A DNA stretch of 47,622 nt from Labrenzia sp. 011 (GTDB lineage Bacteria; Pseudomonadota; Alphaproteobacteria; Rhizobiales; Stappiaceae), in contig NZ_QCYM01000028.1 in the NCBI RefSeq assembly GCF_003075075.1, forward strand, positions 1 to 47,622, written 5' to 3'. The position numbers were made by a program, and so were the translations under genes. Below the pieces are notes generated by a model. The model did no database searches and was not told the DNA's origin. It saw nothing but the letters and a program-made list of their open reading frames with translations. Positions 1 to 7,724 of the stretch are shown here, piece by piece; within the stretch, counting starts at the first letter, position 1; the number at the start of each line of letters is the position of its first letter.

Positions 1-30
1 CTCCCGCCCCTCCCGCAGAGACAATCATCT

Positions 31-59
31 ATCCAAGCGTGTGGTTGATGCTTTGTCAA
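31..59 (-). promoter_or_regulatory. Candidate sigma70 promoter firing out of the left edge
   Basis: On the minus strand a consensus -35 box TTGACA (54-59) is followed after 17 bp by TTGGAT (31-36), a weak -10. It would serve a gene beyond the left end. The rest of 1-270 shows no gene or RNA that I can recognise. Confidence 0.35.
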
Positions 60-270
60 ACTTTTAGGGGTGGAGATGCTTGAGATTTATTTTGGTAGAA
101 TTTGACCCTGCCGGACCGGGCAAAAGGCAATCGGACTTGCACTCGATTTCGAGGGCGTGATCACGGGTGCGATCGCCCGGCTTGGTGGAAACCCATCGGG
201 AAGAGCTCTGCAGGCTGCTCCATCTTTTCAGGAGGCTCCCTGCTTCCGTCATTCCTGGCAAGCCTGAACC

Positions 271-1785
271 TTACTCCCCCCTGGGAAACCGCTGCTTCTC
301 CTCCACCTCGTTCAGATCCATGTGATTGCGCATGTAGCGTTCGGAGGCCTTCTGGAGAGGCTGGTAGTCCCAGGGGAAATAGGCGCCGTTGCGCAGGGCC
401 TCGTAGACGATCCAGCGGCGGGCCTGGGACTGGCGGACCTCGGCGTCATAGGCTTCCATGTCCCATTGCGCCTGCACGGCTGCGGCGAAACGGGCGGTGG
501 TGCCGGCATGGGCGGGGTCGGTGGCGAGATTGACGCGTTCGGACGGGTCGTTTGCCAGATTGAAAAGCTGGGGCGGGTCGAGGTCGCAGTGGATGTATTT
601 CCAGTCGCCGTCGCGGATGGCGACCAGGGGCGCATAGGAGGCCTCGGCGGCGTATTCCATCAGGGCGGGTTCGCTGCGCGGCGATCCCTGTGCCAGCGGC
701 ACCAGGCTCTTGCCGTCGGTCCAGGGCATGATCTCGCTCATGTCGATGCCGGCGATGTCGCACAGGGTCGGCAGGACATCCAGGGTGCTGACCGGTGTGC
801 GGATGCGGGCCGGGGCCAGATCCGCGTCGGCGATCATCAGCGGTACGCGGGCCGATCCCTCGAAGAAGCTCATCTTGAACCACAGACCGCGCTCGCCCAG
901 CATGTCGCCGTGGTCGGAGACGAACAGGATCGTGGTGTCCTCGGCCAGATGCATGGCGTCGAGCGCATGGAGGATCTCGCCGATCTTGTCGTCGAGATAG
1001 GAGATATTGGCGAAATAGGCGCGGCGGGATCTGGCGATGTTCTCCTGCGTGATTGTGAAACTGCGCCAGTCGTTGGCGTCGAAGATGCGCCTGGAATGGG
1101 GATCGTGGTCCTCATAGTCCATCGCCGGAATTTCCGGCTGAAGATGGGCGCAGTCCTCGTAGAGGTCCCAATACTTCCTGCGCGCCACATAGGGGTCGTG
1201 CGGGTGGGTGAAGCTGACGGTCAGGCAGAAGGGACGGTCGTATTTGCCGCGCCCGTAATCGTGGATCTTGCGCACCGCCTGGAAGGCGACATCGTCGTCA
1301 TATTCCATCTGGTTGGAAATCTCGGCAACGCCCGCGCCGGTGACCGAACCCATGTTGTGGTACCACCAGTCGATGCGCTCGCCCGGCTTGCGGTAGTCGG
1401 GCGTCCAGCCGAAATCGGCCGGATAGATGTCGGTGGTCAGGCGTTCCTCCAGACCGTGCATCTGGTCCGGGCCAACGAAATGCATCTTGCCGGACAGGCA
1501 GGTGGTGTAGCCGGCGCGGCGCAGGTGATGGGCATAGGTGGGGATGTCCGAGGCGAATTCGGCCGCATTGTCGTAGACGCCGGTGCGGTGTGGCAACTGG
1601 CCGGACATGAAACTCGCCCTTCCGGGCGCGCAGAGGGGCGAGGCGGTATAGGTGTTTTCGAACCGCACCGAACGCTCCGCCAGTTTCTTCAGGTTGGGCG
1701 CATGAAGAAACGCCGCCGGACCGTCGGGAAACAGGGTTCCGTTCAACTGGTCGACCATCAGGATCAGGATGTTCTTGCGGGTCAT
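271..1785 (-). CDS. betC: Choline sulfatase
   Basis: Hydrolyses choline-O-sulfate to choline and sulfate in the cytoplasm, feeding glycine betaine synthesis and sulfur supply. The 504-residue protein has the type I sulfatase signature CAPGR at residues 52-56; Cys52 would become the catalytic formylglycine. The N-terminal metal site (VDQ near residue 12) and a second metal motif SDHGDMLGE near residue 290 are present. The C-terminus, with its RWIVYEAL and FPWDYQP segments, matches the choline-sulfatase-specific tail, which separates it from general arylsulfatases. It stands alone: no betA, betB or betI lies beside it. A BetI-like operator sits 67 bp upstream (1852-1871), so repression lifted by choline is likely. 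Length is normal for the family. The substrate assignment comes from family resemblance. Confidence 0.88.
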   Translation of the reverse strand: MTRKNILILMVDQLNGTLFPDGPAAFLHAPNLKKLAERSVRFENTYTASPLCAPGRASFMSGQLPHRTGVYDNAAEFASDIPTYAHHLRRAGYTTCLSGKMHFVGPDQMHGLEERLTTDIYPADFGWTPDYRKPGERIDWWYHNMGSVTGAGVAEISNQMEYDDDVAFQAVRKIHDYGRGKYDRPFCLTVSFTHPHDPYVARRKYWDLYEDCAHLQPEIPAMDYEDHDPHSRRIFDANDWRSFTITQENIARSRRAYFANISYLDDKIGEILHALDAMHLAEDTTILFVSDHGDMLGERGLWFKMSFFEGSARVPLMIADADLAPARIRTPVSTLDVLPTLCDIAGIDMSEIMPWTDGKSLVPLAQGSPRSEPALMEYAAEASYAPLVAIRDGDWKYIHCDLDPPQLFNLANDPSERVNLATDPAHAGTTARFAAAVQAQWDMEAYDAEVRQSQARRWIVYEALRNGAYFPWDYQPLQKASERYMRNHMDLNEVEEKQRFPRGE

Positions 1786-1851
1786 GGCCTGGCGTTCTTC
1801 CTCCGTCTTCAGAAATGCGGTCCCGGTGACCTGGAAGATGATGCGGTTTTT

Positions 1852-1871
1852 TTGATTGATTGATCAATCAA
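1852..1871. promoter_or_regulatory. Putative BetI-type operator upstream of betC
   Basis: Half-sites TTGATTGA (1852-1859) and TCAATCAA (1864-1871) form a perfect 8+8 inverted repeat around a 4-bp spacer. This is the arrangement I recall for BetI (TetR family) operators that control choline and betaine genes. It lies between betC and the divergent MerR gene, next to the sulfatase start. No betI is in the window. Confidence 0.55.
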
Positions 1872-2020
1872 AATCGACATATCCGCCCGCCAGTGCGGCA
1901 GAGGCGGGGCGTCCGGGGCGGTTTGCCGTGTGCGATGGTGCCGGACTTCCGGACCGGCATCCGGCTTTGCCGCGCGTGCCCGGGCCGGAGGGCGATGAGT
2001 CCAGAAACGGAAAATACCGC

Positions 2021-2051
2021 TTGACCTGGAGTGCACTCCAGCCCGTAAGTC
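2021..2051 (+). promoter_or_regulatory. MerR-type promoter with a 16-bp palindrome
   Basis: The -35 box TTGACC (2021-2026) and a weak -10 TAAGTC (2046-2051) are separated by 19 bp, the over-long spacer typical of MerR-controlled promoters. A perfect palindrome CTGGAGTGCACTCCAG (2026-2041) lies in the spacer. It drives the adjacent MerR gene and the overlapping decarboxylase-like gene, implying autoregulation. Confidence 0.7.
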
Positions 2052-2079
2052 AGGAAAATCGTCCCGTTCGGAGACAGAC

Positions 2080-2556
2080 ATGCGTATCGGTGATCTTGCT
2101 GACAAGTCGGGGCTTTCGACCGACACATTGCGTTACTACGAGAAGATCGGTCTCATTCCGCGCCCGCTCAGGGATGCGGGAGGCCGGCGGGTCTATGACC
2201 GGACCATCCTGCGCTGGATCGAGTTTCTCGACCGGCTGAAGGCGACCGGCATGGGGATCCGGGACCGGCTGCGCTATGCGGAACTCCGGACCCTGGGCAG
2301 TTCCTCCCTTGCCGACCGCCGCAGCATGCTGGAAACGCACCGCGACAAGGTGGCCGAGGACATCGTCCGCCTGACCGAAACCCTGCATGTCCTGGACGAC
2401 AAGGTTGATCTCTACAGAAGGATGGAAGCGGGCGAGACCGTCGATCCTGCCTTCGAAAGCTGCGCCCGGACCGAACACGCGGCGCCGCCAAACCGGGAAA
2501 AGTCCCCCCATGACAGACGCACTGGAGCGCGGCCGCGCGCTGATAACGAAGCTTAA
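2080..2556 (+). CDS. MerR-family transcriptional regulator
   Basis: A 158-residue regulator with the N-terminal winged helix-turn-helix of the MerR family (MRIGDLADKSGLSTDTLRYY, then a YEKIGL wing and an RVYD segment) and a predicted dimerisation helix around residues 80-115. There is no cluster of conserved cysteines for metal binding, so an AdhR/NmlR-like sensor of organic or electrophilic stress is more likely than a metal sensor; this is inference. The gene lies directly behind a 19-bp-spacer promoter with a perfect dyad, and its 3' end overlaps the next gene by 47 bp, so the two are co-transcribed and presumably function together. Confidence 0.85.
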   Translation: MRIGDLADKSGLSTDTLRYYEKIGLIPRPLRDAGGRRVYDRTILRWIEFLDRLKATGMGIRDRLRYAELRTLGSSSLADRRSMLETHRDKVAEDIVRLTETLHVLDDKVDLYRRMEAGETVDPAFESCARTEHAAPPNREKSPHDRRTGARPRADNEA

Positions 2557-2893
2557 TCCGGACCTGGAAACCGTTCTTGGCGACCGCTACGACGGTCTGG
2601 TTCCCGGTTTTGCCGAAAGCCTGATCGAATGGGCCTATGGCCGCCATTACGCCCGGCCGGGGCTGGATCTCAAGACCCGGCAGCTGTGCACCATCGCGGC
2701 GCTGACCGTGCTGGGCGGCCAGACCGGGCCGCAACTGAAGGTCAACATCGAGCATACGCTGGCCGCCGGTGCGTCGCGCGAGGAAATCGTCGAGGCGATC
2801 TGGCAGATGGCGGTCTATGGCGGACTGCCGGCGGCCATCAACGGGCTGAATGCGGCACAGGAGGTTTTCGACACCCGGAACGCGCCTGCCTGA
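2510..2893 (+). CDS. Carboxymuconolactone decarboxylase (CMD)-family protein
   Basis: A 127-residue single-domain CMD-fold protein. The core segments RQLCTIAALTVLGG and REEIVEAIWQMAVYGGLP are typical of the gamma-carboxymuconolactone decarboxylase branch. There is no AhpD-type CxxC pair, so an alkylhydroperoxidase role is not supported. The start at ATG 2510 is chosen because earlier in-frame codons lie deep inside the MerR gene and the homologous region begins here. It overlaps the MerR gene by 47 bp and is probably its main target. MerR plus CMD pairs are common in proteobacteria, but the substrate is usually unknown, as here. Confidence 0.8.
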   Translation: MTDALERGRALITKLNPDLETVLGDRYDGLVPGFAESLIEWAYGRHYARPGLDLKTRQLCTIAALTVLGGQTGPQLKVNIEHTLAAGASREEIVEAIWQMAVYGGLPAAINGLNAAQEVFDTRNAPA

Positions 2894-3014
2894 CGGCAGA
2901 GTCCTCAACCATCCGCAGCTCTGATGAGCACCTGAGAGGCTGGTATCGCTCTTGCAACGCCCATTCCGGGCCAGCGCGCGGCTTCCGCCGCGCCTGTCCG
3001 GAATGGCGCCGCTC

Positions 3015-3314
3015 TCAGCCGTCTGAACCGGGCCGGTCGGAATGGCCGAGATCCTTCTCCGGCCAGAGCAGGTCGCGCAGCCGCTGCTTCAGGACCTTGG
3101 CTTCCGGGAAACCGCCGTCCTGCTTGCGGTCCCAGACCGGTTTGCCGTCGCAGGTGATGATGAACGTGCCTCCGGTTGCCGGAACAAGGGTCACGGCGCC
3201 GGTTTCCTCGGAGAATGTGGAGAGAATTTCCTGGGCCATCCAGGCGGAGCGCAGCAGCCAGTTGCATTGGCGGCAGTAGGTGATGATGATATGGGGAGCC
3301 GGAACGTCCGCCAT
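3015..3314 (-). CDS. SelT/SelW/SelH-family CxxC (Rdx-type) protein
   Basis: A 99-residue thioredoxin-like protein with the motif CRQC at residues 14-17. In the selenoprotein relatives the second position is selenocysteine; here it is cysteine. The segments YCRQCNWLLRS, GGTFIITCDG and DRKQDGGFPEAK match the Rdx family throughout. The start ATG at 3314 has a good AGGAGG ribosome binding site just upstream, so longer in-frame starts are unlikely. Members are thought to be redox proteins, but the partner is unknown. It is divergent from the phosphotransferase gene, with about 40-60 bp between starts. Confidence 0.82.
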   Translation of the reverse strand: MADVPAPHIIITYCRQCNWLLRSAWMAQEILSTFSEETGAVTLVPATGGTFIITCDGKPVWDRKQDGGFPEAKVLKQRLRDLLWPEKDLGHSDRPGSDG

Positions 3315-3356
3315 GGCGCGCGTCCTCCTTTTCAGAACAGGTGATCTCGTCCGCTT

Positions 3357-4262
3357 GTGCCACAATTTCCCGCCGACATGCCAGAGGACCTGAGCGCCGA
3401 TCTCCTCGGCGCCTTTGAGGCGCACCCGGATCTGGCCACGGTTTGCGGGGTGCCTGAAAAGGCCGTGCCGCAGGCCGGTCTCACCAATCGGGTCTACCGG
3501 CTGGAGGCCGAACGTGGCGTCTTTTTCCTGCGCCTGCCGACAGCCGGAAACGAGGGGCTTGTCGACAGGCAGGCGGAAGCGTGCAACCTCGCACTGGCGG
3601 CCGGGCTCGGGCTTGCGTTGCCGCCGCTTTATGTTCACCCCGGCGACGGCATTCTCCTGACCGCAGCCCTGGAGGTGGCCGAGCGCGTGCCGGCGGACCT
3701 TCCCGCCCGGCTCGGCGCGGCGCTGGGCCGTCTGCACAGCTCCGGCGCGCTCTTCGCCGGCCGGCTCGATCCGGTGGAGGTCTACGGGACCCAGCGGGAA
3801 TTTCTGACTTCGGAGGTGGAGCTCCTGCCGGAGGTCGCGGCACTCGACCGGGCCATGCAGGCGCTGGAAGACAGGGCGGGGCGCGGCGAAGATGTCCGGC
3901 TGGTGCCGGTGCACGGCGATCTCTCGCCGGGAAACTGTCTGTGGGCCGAAGACCGGCTGTGGCTGATCGACTGGGAATATTCCGCGCTGGCGGATCCTGC
4001 CTGGGATCTGGCCTATGCGATCCTGGAACACGAATTTTCCCAAGCCCAGGAAACGGCCTTTCTTCACGCCTACAGGACGGGGCAGGCGGCAGGCGTCGTG
4101 CCCGGAGAGACGCGGATCGAGGCGATGAAGGTCAGATGCGATGCGGTGTCGGCCCTATGGGCGCTGGAGCAGGTGGCAAGAGGACGGGATGCCGGGACTT
4201 TTCTGCCGTTTGCCCGCAACAGGAGAGAGCGGGCCCTGGCCCGGCTGCGTGAACTGGCTTAA
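3357..4262 (+). CDS. Choline-kinase-like / aminoglycoside phosphotransferase-fold kinase
   Basis: A protein-kinase-like small-molecule kinase of about 300 residues. The catalytic motif HGDLSPGN lies at 186-193 and the metal-binding LIDWEYS at 203-209. The N-terminal lobe has GLTNRVYRLE, equivalent to the nucleotide-binding loop. The pattern is closest to the choline/ethanolamine kinase and LicA group, but thiamine or another alcohol could be the substrate. The start is uncertain: GTG at 3357 or ATG at 3378, neither with a strong ribosome binding site. Its stop overlaps that of the convergent membrane gene in the shared bases TTAA (4259-4262). Confidence 0.75.
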   Translation: MPQFPADMPEDLSADLLGAFEAHPDLATVCGVPEKAVPQAGLTNRVYRLEAERGVFFLRLPTAGNEGLVDRQAEACNLALAAGLGLALPPLYVHPGDGILLTAALEVAERVPADLPARLGAALGRLHSSGALFAGRLDPVEVYGTQREFLTSEVELLPEVAALDRAMQALEDRAGRGEDVRLVPVHGDLSPGNCLWAEDRLWLIDWEYSALADPAWDLAYAILEHEFSQAQETAFLHAYRTGQAAGVVPGETRIEAMKVRCDAVSALWALEQVARGRDAGTFLPFARNRRERALARLRELA

Positions 4263-5221
4263 TTGTCGAGGCCGGGCGTCAGGTCCGGATCGGCGAGACA
4301 TTGGGCATACCTGCGGTTCATCCGGTTGCGCAGGGACAGGTTGTCCGGATCCTCATTGAGGTCTGTCCAGATGCCGTCGGCCTTGAGAAAGGCGAGGGTG
4401 CAGCCGCAGGCCGGTGCGCAGATGTCCGGCGAGCCGTAGGTGTCCTGGCAGGCCACCGAACAATTGCGGACGAAGGCCGTTCCGGCCCGGTCGATATCGC
4501 CGGCGACGAGGGTCGCTGTCCATACAAGACCGTAGAGAACCGGCTGGTGCAGCAGATAGATCAGCAGGGAGTGGCGGCCGATGAACCGGGTGAACCGGCC
4601 TGCGGGACCGCTGGCCCGGATGACCGACAGTTTTTCCCAGATCCCGGTCCGCCGGAACAGCTTGGAAACGGTGAGACCGGAGAGGGTCGCGCCGGCCCAG
4701 GGGGCCAGCGGTACATAATCGACGCTGCCATAGTCCGGTGTTCCCAGTCCCGTCCAGAGCCAGAACTGTCCATTGAAGATGGCGGAACTTGCCCAGAACG
4801 GGAGGGTCAGAACGACGGCGGCGGCCAAGGCCGCCGCCCAGAGCGGCCAGCGTGTGAAGGGCAGGGCGATGACGCTGGAGGCGGCGATGCAGTGCAGAAT
4901 GCCGAAGCGCACGAAACTGTCGCCGAAGGTGAACCAGGTGGCCAGGGAAACGGCCGCTGCCGCCGCGACGATGACCGCCAGACGGCGCAGGAAGGCATGC
5001 AGGCGAATGCCCCTGTGATGGGCCAGATCCAGACTGATGCCCGCCACAAAGAGAAAGCTGCCGGCAATCAGCGCGGCGAATATGCGCCAGTCGTGGCCCT
5101 GCGCCACCGGCCAGTCGACGACACCGAACCAGGAGAGGTCCCAGGACAGGTGATAGACCGCCATGGCGACAACGGCGAGACCACGGGCGAGGTCGGGCAC
5201 TGCCAGACGAGTTGAGGACAT
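4259..5221 (-). CDS. DUF1624 / HGSNAT-like membrane protein
   Basis: A 320-residue multi-pass membrane protein resembling the catalytic domain of heparan-alpha-glucosaminide N-acetyltransferase (DUF1624). The N-terminal DLARGLAVVAMAVYH and the GILHCIA and HSLLIYLLHQP segments are family hallmarks; about eight membrane segments are predicted. Acyl-CoA-dependent modification of a glycan or envelope component is the family expectation. After the last membrane helix comes a cysteine-rich tail with a Cx3C, Cx3CxC pattern of unknown role. The ATG at 5221 is preferred over the upstream GTG at 5248. It follows a 43-residue membrane protein gene on the same strand. Confidence 0.75.
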   Translation of the reverse strand: MSSTRLAVPDLARGLAVVAMAVYHLSWDLSWFGVVDWPVAQGHDWRIFAALIAGSFLFVAGISLDLAHHRGIRLHAFLRRLAVIVAAAAAVSLATWFTFGDSFVRFGILHCIAASSVIALPFTRWPLWAAALAAAVVLTLPFWASSAIFNGQFWLWTGLGTPDYGSVDYVPLAPWAGATLSGLTVSKLFRRTGIWEKLSVIRASGPAGRFTRFIGRHSLLIYLLHQPVLYGLVWTATLVAGDIDRAGTAFVRNCSVACQDTYGSPDICAPACGCTLAFLKADGIWTDLNEDPDNLSLRNRMNRRYAQCLADPDLTPGLDN

Positions 5222-5306
5222 ATTCCGGCTTTCCGCAGGGTTCCGCACCGGCGCCCGCCGGACGCGGGAAGGCAGGGAAACGGTTCATTCCCCGAAAGAG
5301 GTAAGG

Positions 5307-5438
5307 CTAACTGCTGAAGGTGACAACCAGTGTCGTGATCAGGGCCGTCGCGGCCAGCATCGCGGCGACATAGGGCCATGGCGACGGCCTGTGGGCGGTA
5401 AACACGTCGCGGTTTGCCTGATCCTGCAGCATGTCCAT
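5307..5438 (-). CDS. Small single-span membrane protein (43 aa)
   Basis: This short reading frame starts at ATG 5438, preceded by an AGGGGA ribosome binding site at good spacing, and ends with TAG at 5307. The product has a hydrophilic N-terminal half ending in HRPSPWPY and one hydrophobic helix (about residues 23-41), so it is an N-in or tail-anchored membrane peptide. It lies 85 bp upstream of the DUF1624 gene on the same strand and could be co-transcribed with it. No family is recognised. The case rests on the ribosome binding site, the amphipathic layout and the neighbouring genes. Confidence 0.5.
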   Translation of the reverse strand: MDMLQDQANRDVFTAHRPSPWPYVAAMLAATALITTLVVTFSS

Positions 5439-5586
5439 CAATCCCCTGATCCCGAAACAGTCGGGCAAGATTGGTGCAATCAGGGGCTCACGGGAAGGCC
5501 GGAAACCGGTTCCTGACCCGTTTTCCCAAGAAAACCGCCATCATGTGGACAGTGCGGTAAGATTTTCCGTGCCGGGTCGGCCTGGC

Positions 5587-5997
5587 CTAGAGATCCAGCG
5601 CGTCGAGGCCGGCTTCGAGGTGGTCGGCCAGCAAGGGCATGCCGAGAAGATATTTCGCGGTGGGGCCCTCGGCGCGTTCGCGGGCCTCCTGTAGGGCCTG
5701 CCCGAAATCTTCGGCGTCGAAATCGCCGCGGCCGACCCAGGTGATGGCAACCAGTTCGGCGGCCTCGTCGACGTTGAGGTCTTCGATCAGTTCGCGCAGT
5801 TCCTCATCGGAGAGGTCGTCGTTTTCCTCTTCCGCCAGACCGTCGTGGCCGTGGCTCTGTTCCAGCGAGTCGGCGTCGAATTCCACGTCGCCCTCATGAC
5901 CGTCCTCGAAGGTGTCCTCCAGCGAAGAGGAAACCGCACGGGCCTTTTGTGCGAGCAGGCGGATGGTCTCCGCGGATAAATTCAGGTCGATGTCCAT
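5587..5997 (-). CDS. DUF3775-family acidic protein
   Basis: A very acidic 136-residue cytoplasmic protein. The C-terminal two-thirds (LIEDLNVDEAAELVAI, TWVGRGDFD, and a leucine-rich tail from about residue 112) matches DUF3775, a family known from alphaproteobacteria with no assigned function. The N-terminal helix MDIDLNLSAETI is also typical. A GGAGG ribosome binding site precedes ATG 5997. The region from residue 25 to 70 is low-complexity acidic sequence. Confidence 0.78.
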   Translation of the reverse strand: MDIDLNLSAETIRLLAQKARAVSSSLEDTFEDGHEGDVEFDADSLEQSHGHDGLAEEENDDLSDEELRELIEDLNVDEAAELVAITWVGRGDFDAEDFGQALQEARERAEGPTAKYLLGMPLLADHLEAGLDALDL

Positions 5998-6221
5998 GTC
6001 TGCCTCCGACGAACCTTGCCGTCCTTTATCGGTTCACTTTCCATCCTTGGCAATGGGGATGATATGAATCTGTTGCAAGGGGGCGCGGAAATTGTCTGCA
6101 GATACAGACAGCCGTCGGACAGGATGCGGCGGTGCGGGCCTTTCAAGGGCGTCCGGAGATTATCCCCGGTATCCCCGTCTGATAAACGCGCATCGGGTTA
6201 ATTTCAGGTTCTGCCGCTTCG
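5998..6221. other. Intergenic region with a short inverted repeat
   Basis: No gene is seen. TGTCTG (6093-6098) and CAGACA (6105-6110) form a 6+6 inverted repeat around 6 bp, which could be a TetR-like operator but has no supporting neighbour. Confidence 0.3.
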
Positions 6222-6656
6222 TCAGGCATGAACGATCTTGCAGACAGCCGGGTCCGTTGCTTTACTTACCTGACGAACAGATTTCCGCGCAGACCGGAAG
6301 CCGGGGCCTTCGGCCAGCGCGGAAAGACACTTTACCGGGGGCGGACCGGGCACTTGGGGCCCGGCTTTCATGCCAGACAGGCAGGAAGCCGGGCCTCGCC
6401 TTTGCGGGGCCGCCAGCGCTGCCCCAAGCTGGCCCTGCGCCTCCTTCAGAACGGCAGCCTGCCTTCCATCAATCCCTGAAGCGCTCTTGCCGTCGATCGC
6501 GCGGTAGATCAGCGGTGCGGAGCGCACGATCGTCACGACTCGCTCTGGGGGCGTCTCGAAGGTGATTGTCCGGCCGCGATGGTCGACAAAGGAGGTTTCA
6601 GCCAGGGCGGCGGTGGACAGTATTACAGTTGACGCGCAAGCGAACGCCGCGCCCAA
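6222..6656 (-). pseudogene. Remnant of a periplasmic iron-siderophore/cobalamin-type binding protein
   Basis: The first 57 or so codons encode a signal-peptide-like stretch ending in STAALA followed by ETSFVDHRGRTITFETPP and ERVVTIVRSAPLIYRAIDG, the N-terminus of a metal-chelate substrate-binding protein (periplasmic binding protein class III). The similarity then stops, and the remaining 85 codons are proline/arginine-rich and unlike the family. Family members are about 300-380 residues, so most of the gene is missing. The frame has no ATG: it opens at TTG with an in-frame TGA two codons upstream (6660-6662), so the 5' end may also be shifted. No permease or ATPase gene is nearby. I read it as a decayed transporter gene. 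Confidence 0.45.
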
Positions 6657-6808
6657 GCCTCATCGGAGAGGGAGTCGTTCGGGCGGCCGTATCAACAGTT
6701 CCGGGGATCGATCAACACCGGAGGAGACGAAGGTGCTGCCGGTGAACCAGAGCGGTTCGCAGCGGCCTTGATCAGGCATCGCGGCCGTAACGAAGCTGCG
6801 GCCAGTCC

Positions 6809-7048
6809 TCAGTAGGGCTGATGCATATCGGGGAAGGGGGCCGTCTTCTGGACGGCGGATTGCGAGACGGTCTCCGTCGGGGCGGGAGAAGACTTCTGCT
6901 CTTCCGGACTGGCTATCGCTGCCGCGGTCATCAGGCCCGCGGCGAGCAGCATGCCGAGAAAGATGGCCTGCAGGAGCGGGCGGGCCTCGTTCAGGTCGCT
7001 TTTTTCATGGGCCGGCCTGCGGCGTTTCGGTGTTCGAGGGTGTGACAT
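6809..7048 (-). CDS. Small membrane-anchored protein (79 aa)
   Basis: A 79-residue protein with a basic N-terminus (RTPKRRRP), one hydrophobic helix at about residues 27-47 and a polar Ser/Thr/Pro-rich C-terminal tail, presumably periplasmic. The start is ATG 7048. It follows another small membrane protein gene on the same strand after 51 bp, suggesting a two-gene unit. No known family recognised. Confidence 0.5.
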   Translation of the reverse strand: MSHPRTPKRRRPAHEKSDLNEARPLLQAIFLGMLLAAGLMTAAAIASPEEQKSSPAPTETVSQSAVQKTAPFPDMHQPY

Positions 7049-7099
7049 GGTCTGCTCATGTGGTCTTCGTGTCTGTGGCCGGTTCCGGCCGGCGTTCGT

Positions 7100-7327
7100 T
7101 CAGTTCCTGCGGCTCGCGGCCCGGACAAGCTCACCGTAAAGGCGCTGGCCCATGCGGAAGGTCAGTGCGGTCATTGCGAGGAAAGCAGCGAGCGGAGGTG
7201 CCAACGTCGGTTCCAACGCGAAGGCCATCAACAGCAACGGACCAGCCGCCAGCATATAAAGCAAAGCCGGTGCGAAGCTTGCGCTGGACGTGCGATTGGA
7301 CCTGTCTTCATTATCCGGCGTCTGCAT
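7100..7327 (-). CDS. Small two-span membrane protein (75 aa)
   Basis: Starts at ATG 7327, preceded by a strong AAGGAGG ribosome binding site (7333-7339), which excludes the in-frame start at 7342. Two hydrophobic segments (about residues 20-35 and 38-58) flank a short turn, with a basic C-terminus. It precedes the 79-residue membrane protein gene. Function unknown. Confidence 0.55.
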   Translation of the reverse strand: MQTPDNEDRSNRTSSASFAPALLYMLAAGPLLLMAFALEPTLAPPLAAFLAMTALTFRMGQRLYGELVRAASRRN

Positions 7328-7724
7328 GGGAGCCTCCTTCATTTTTCAGGCTGCCACTCTGCGAAGAAATTGCGCCGGCACCCGGACTCCATTCAGGCCG
7401 CAGATGTGTGTTTTCGAGGCAATATTGAGGCAAATTTTAATGAATGCGACGAGGAGGCGGAGGTCCGGAAACGTATCGGCGAAACTCCCGAATCGGGCCG
7501 AAAGGCAAGCAAGCCGACCGCGCCTTCAAAGACTTGCGGAGCCCGGCAATTAATCAGCGGTAAAAATGACGATGACATATCGACAAAATGCTCGAGTTAG
7601 ACTCCGCTAAACTTGAAAATGTGTTCGAAAAACTTCGATTTTATCGAGCCGTTTCAGTCTTTGTTTTCTTTTATGAAAGATGCTCGCCTCAAGGGTGAAC
7701 CTCTACATACAGGTCGGATCAGGG
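7328..7724. other. Non-coding stretch between divergent genes
   Basis: About 400 bp with no supported gene. It should carry promoters for the small membrane genes (left) and the PAS protein (right); I could not identify convincing boxes. Confidence 0.4.

Noticed and set aside
322..1863. Long plus-strand frame (513 codons) opposite betC
   Set aside because: It is a shadow of the GC-rich betC codons; no family similarity, no ribosome binding site, and the minus-strand frame encodes a clear sulfatase.
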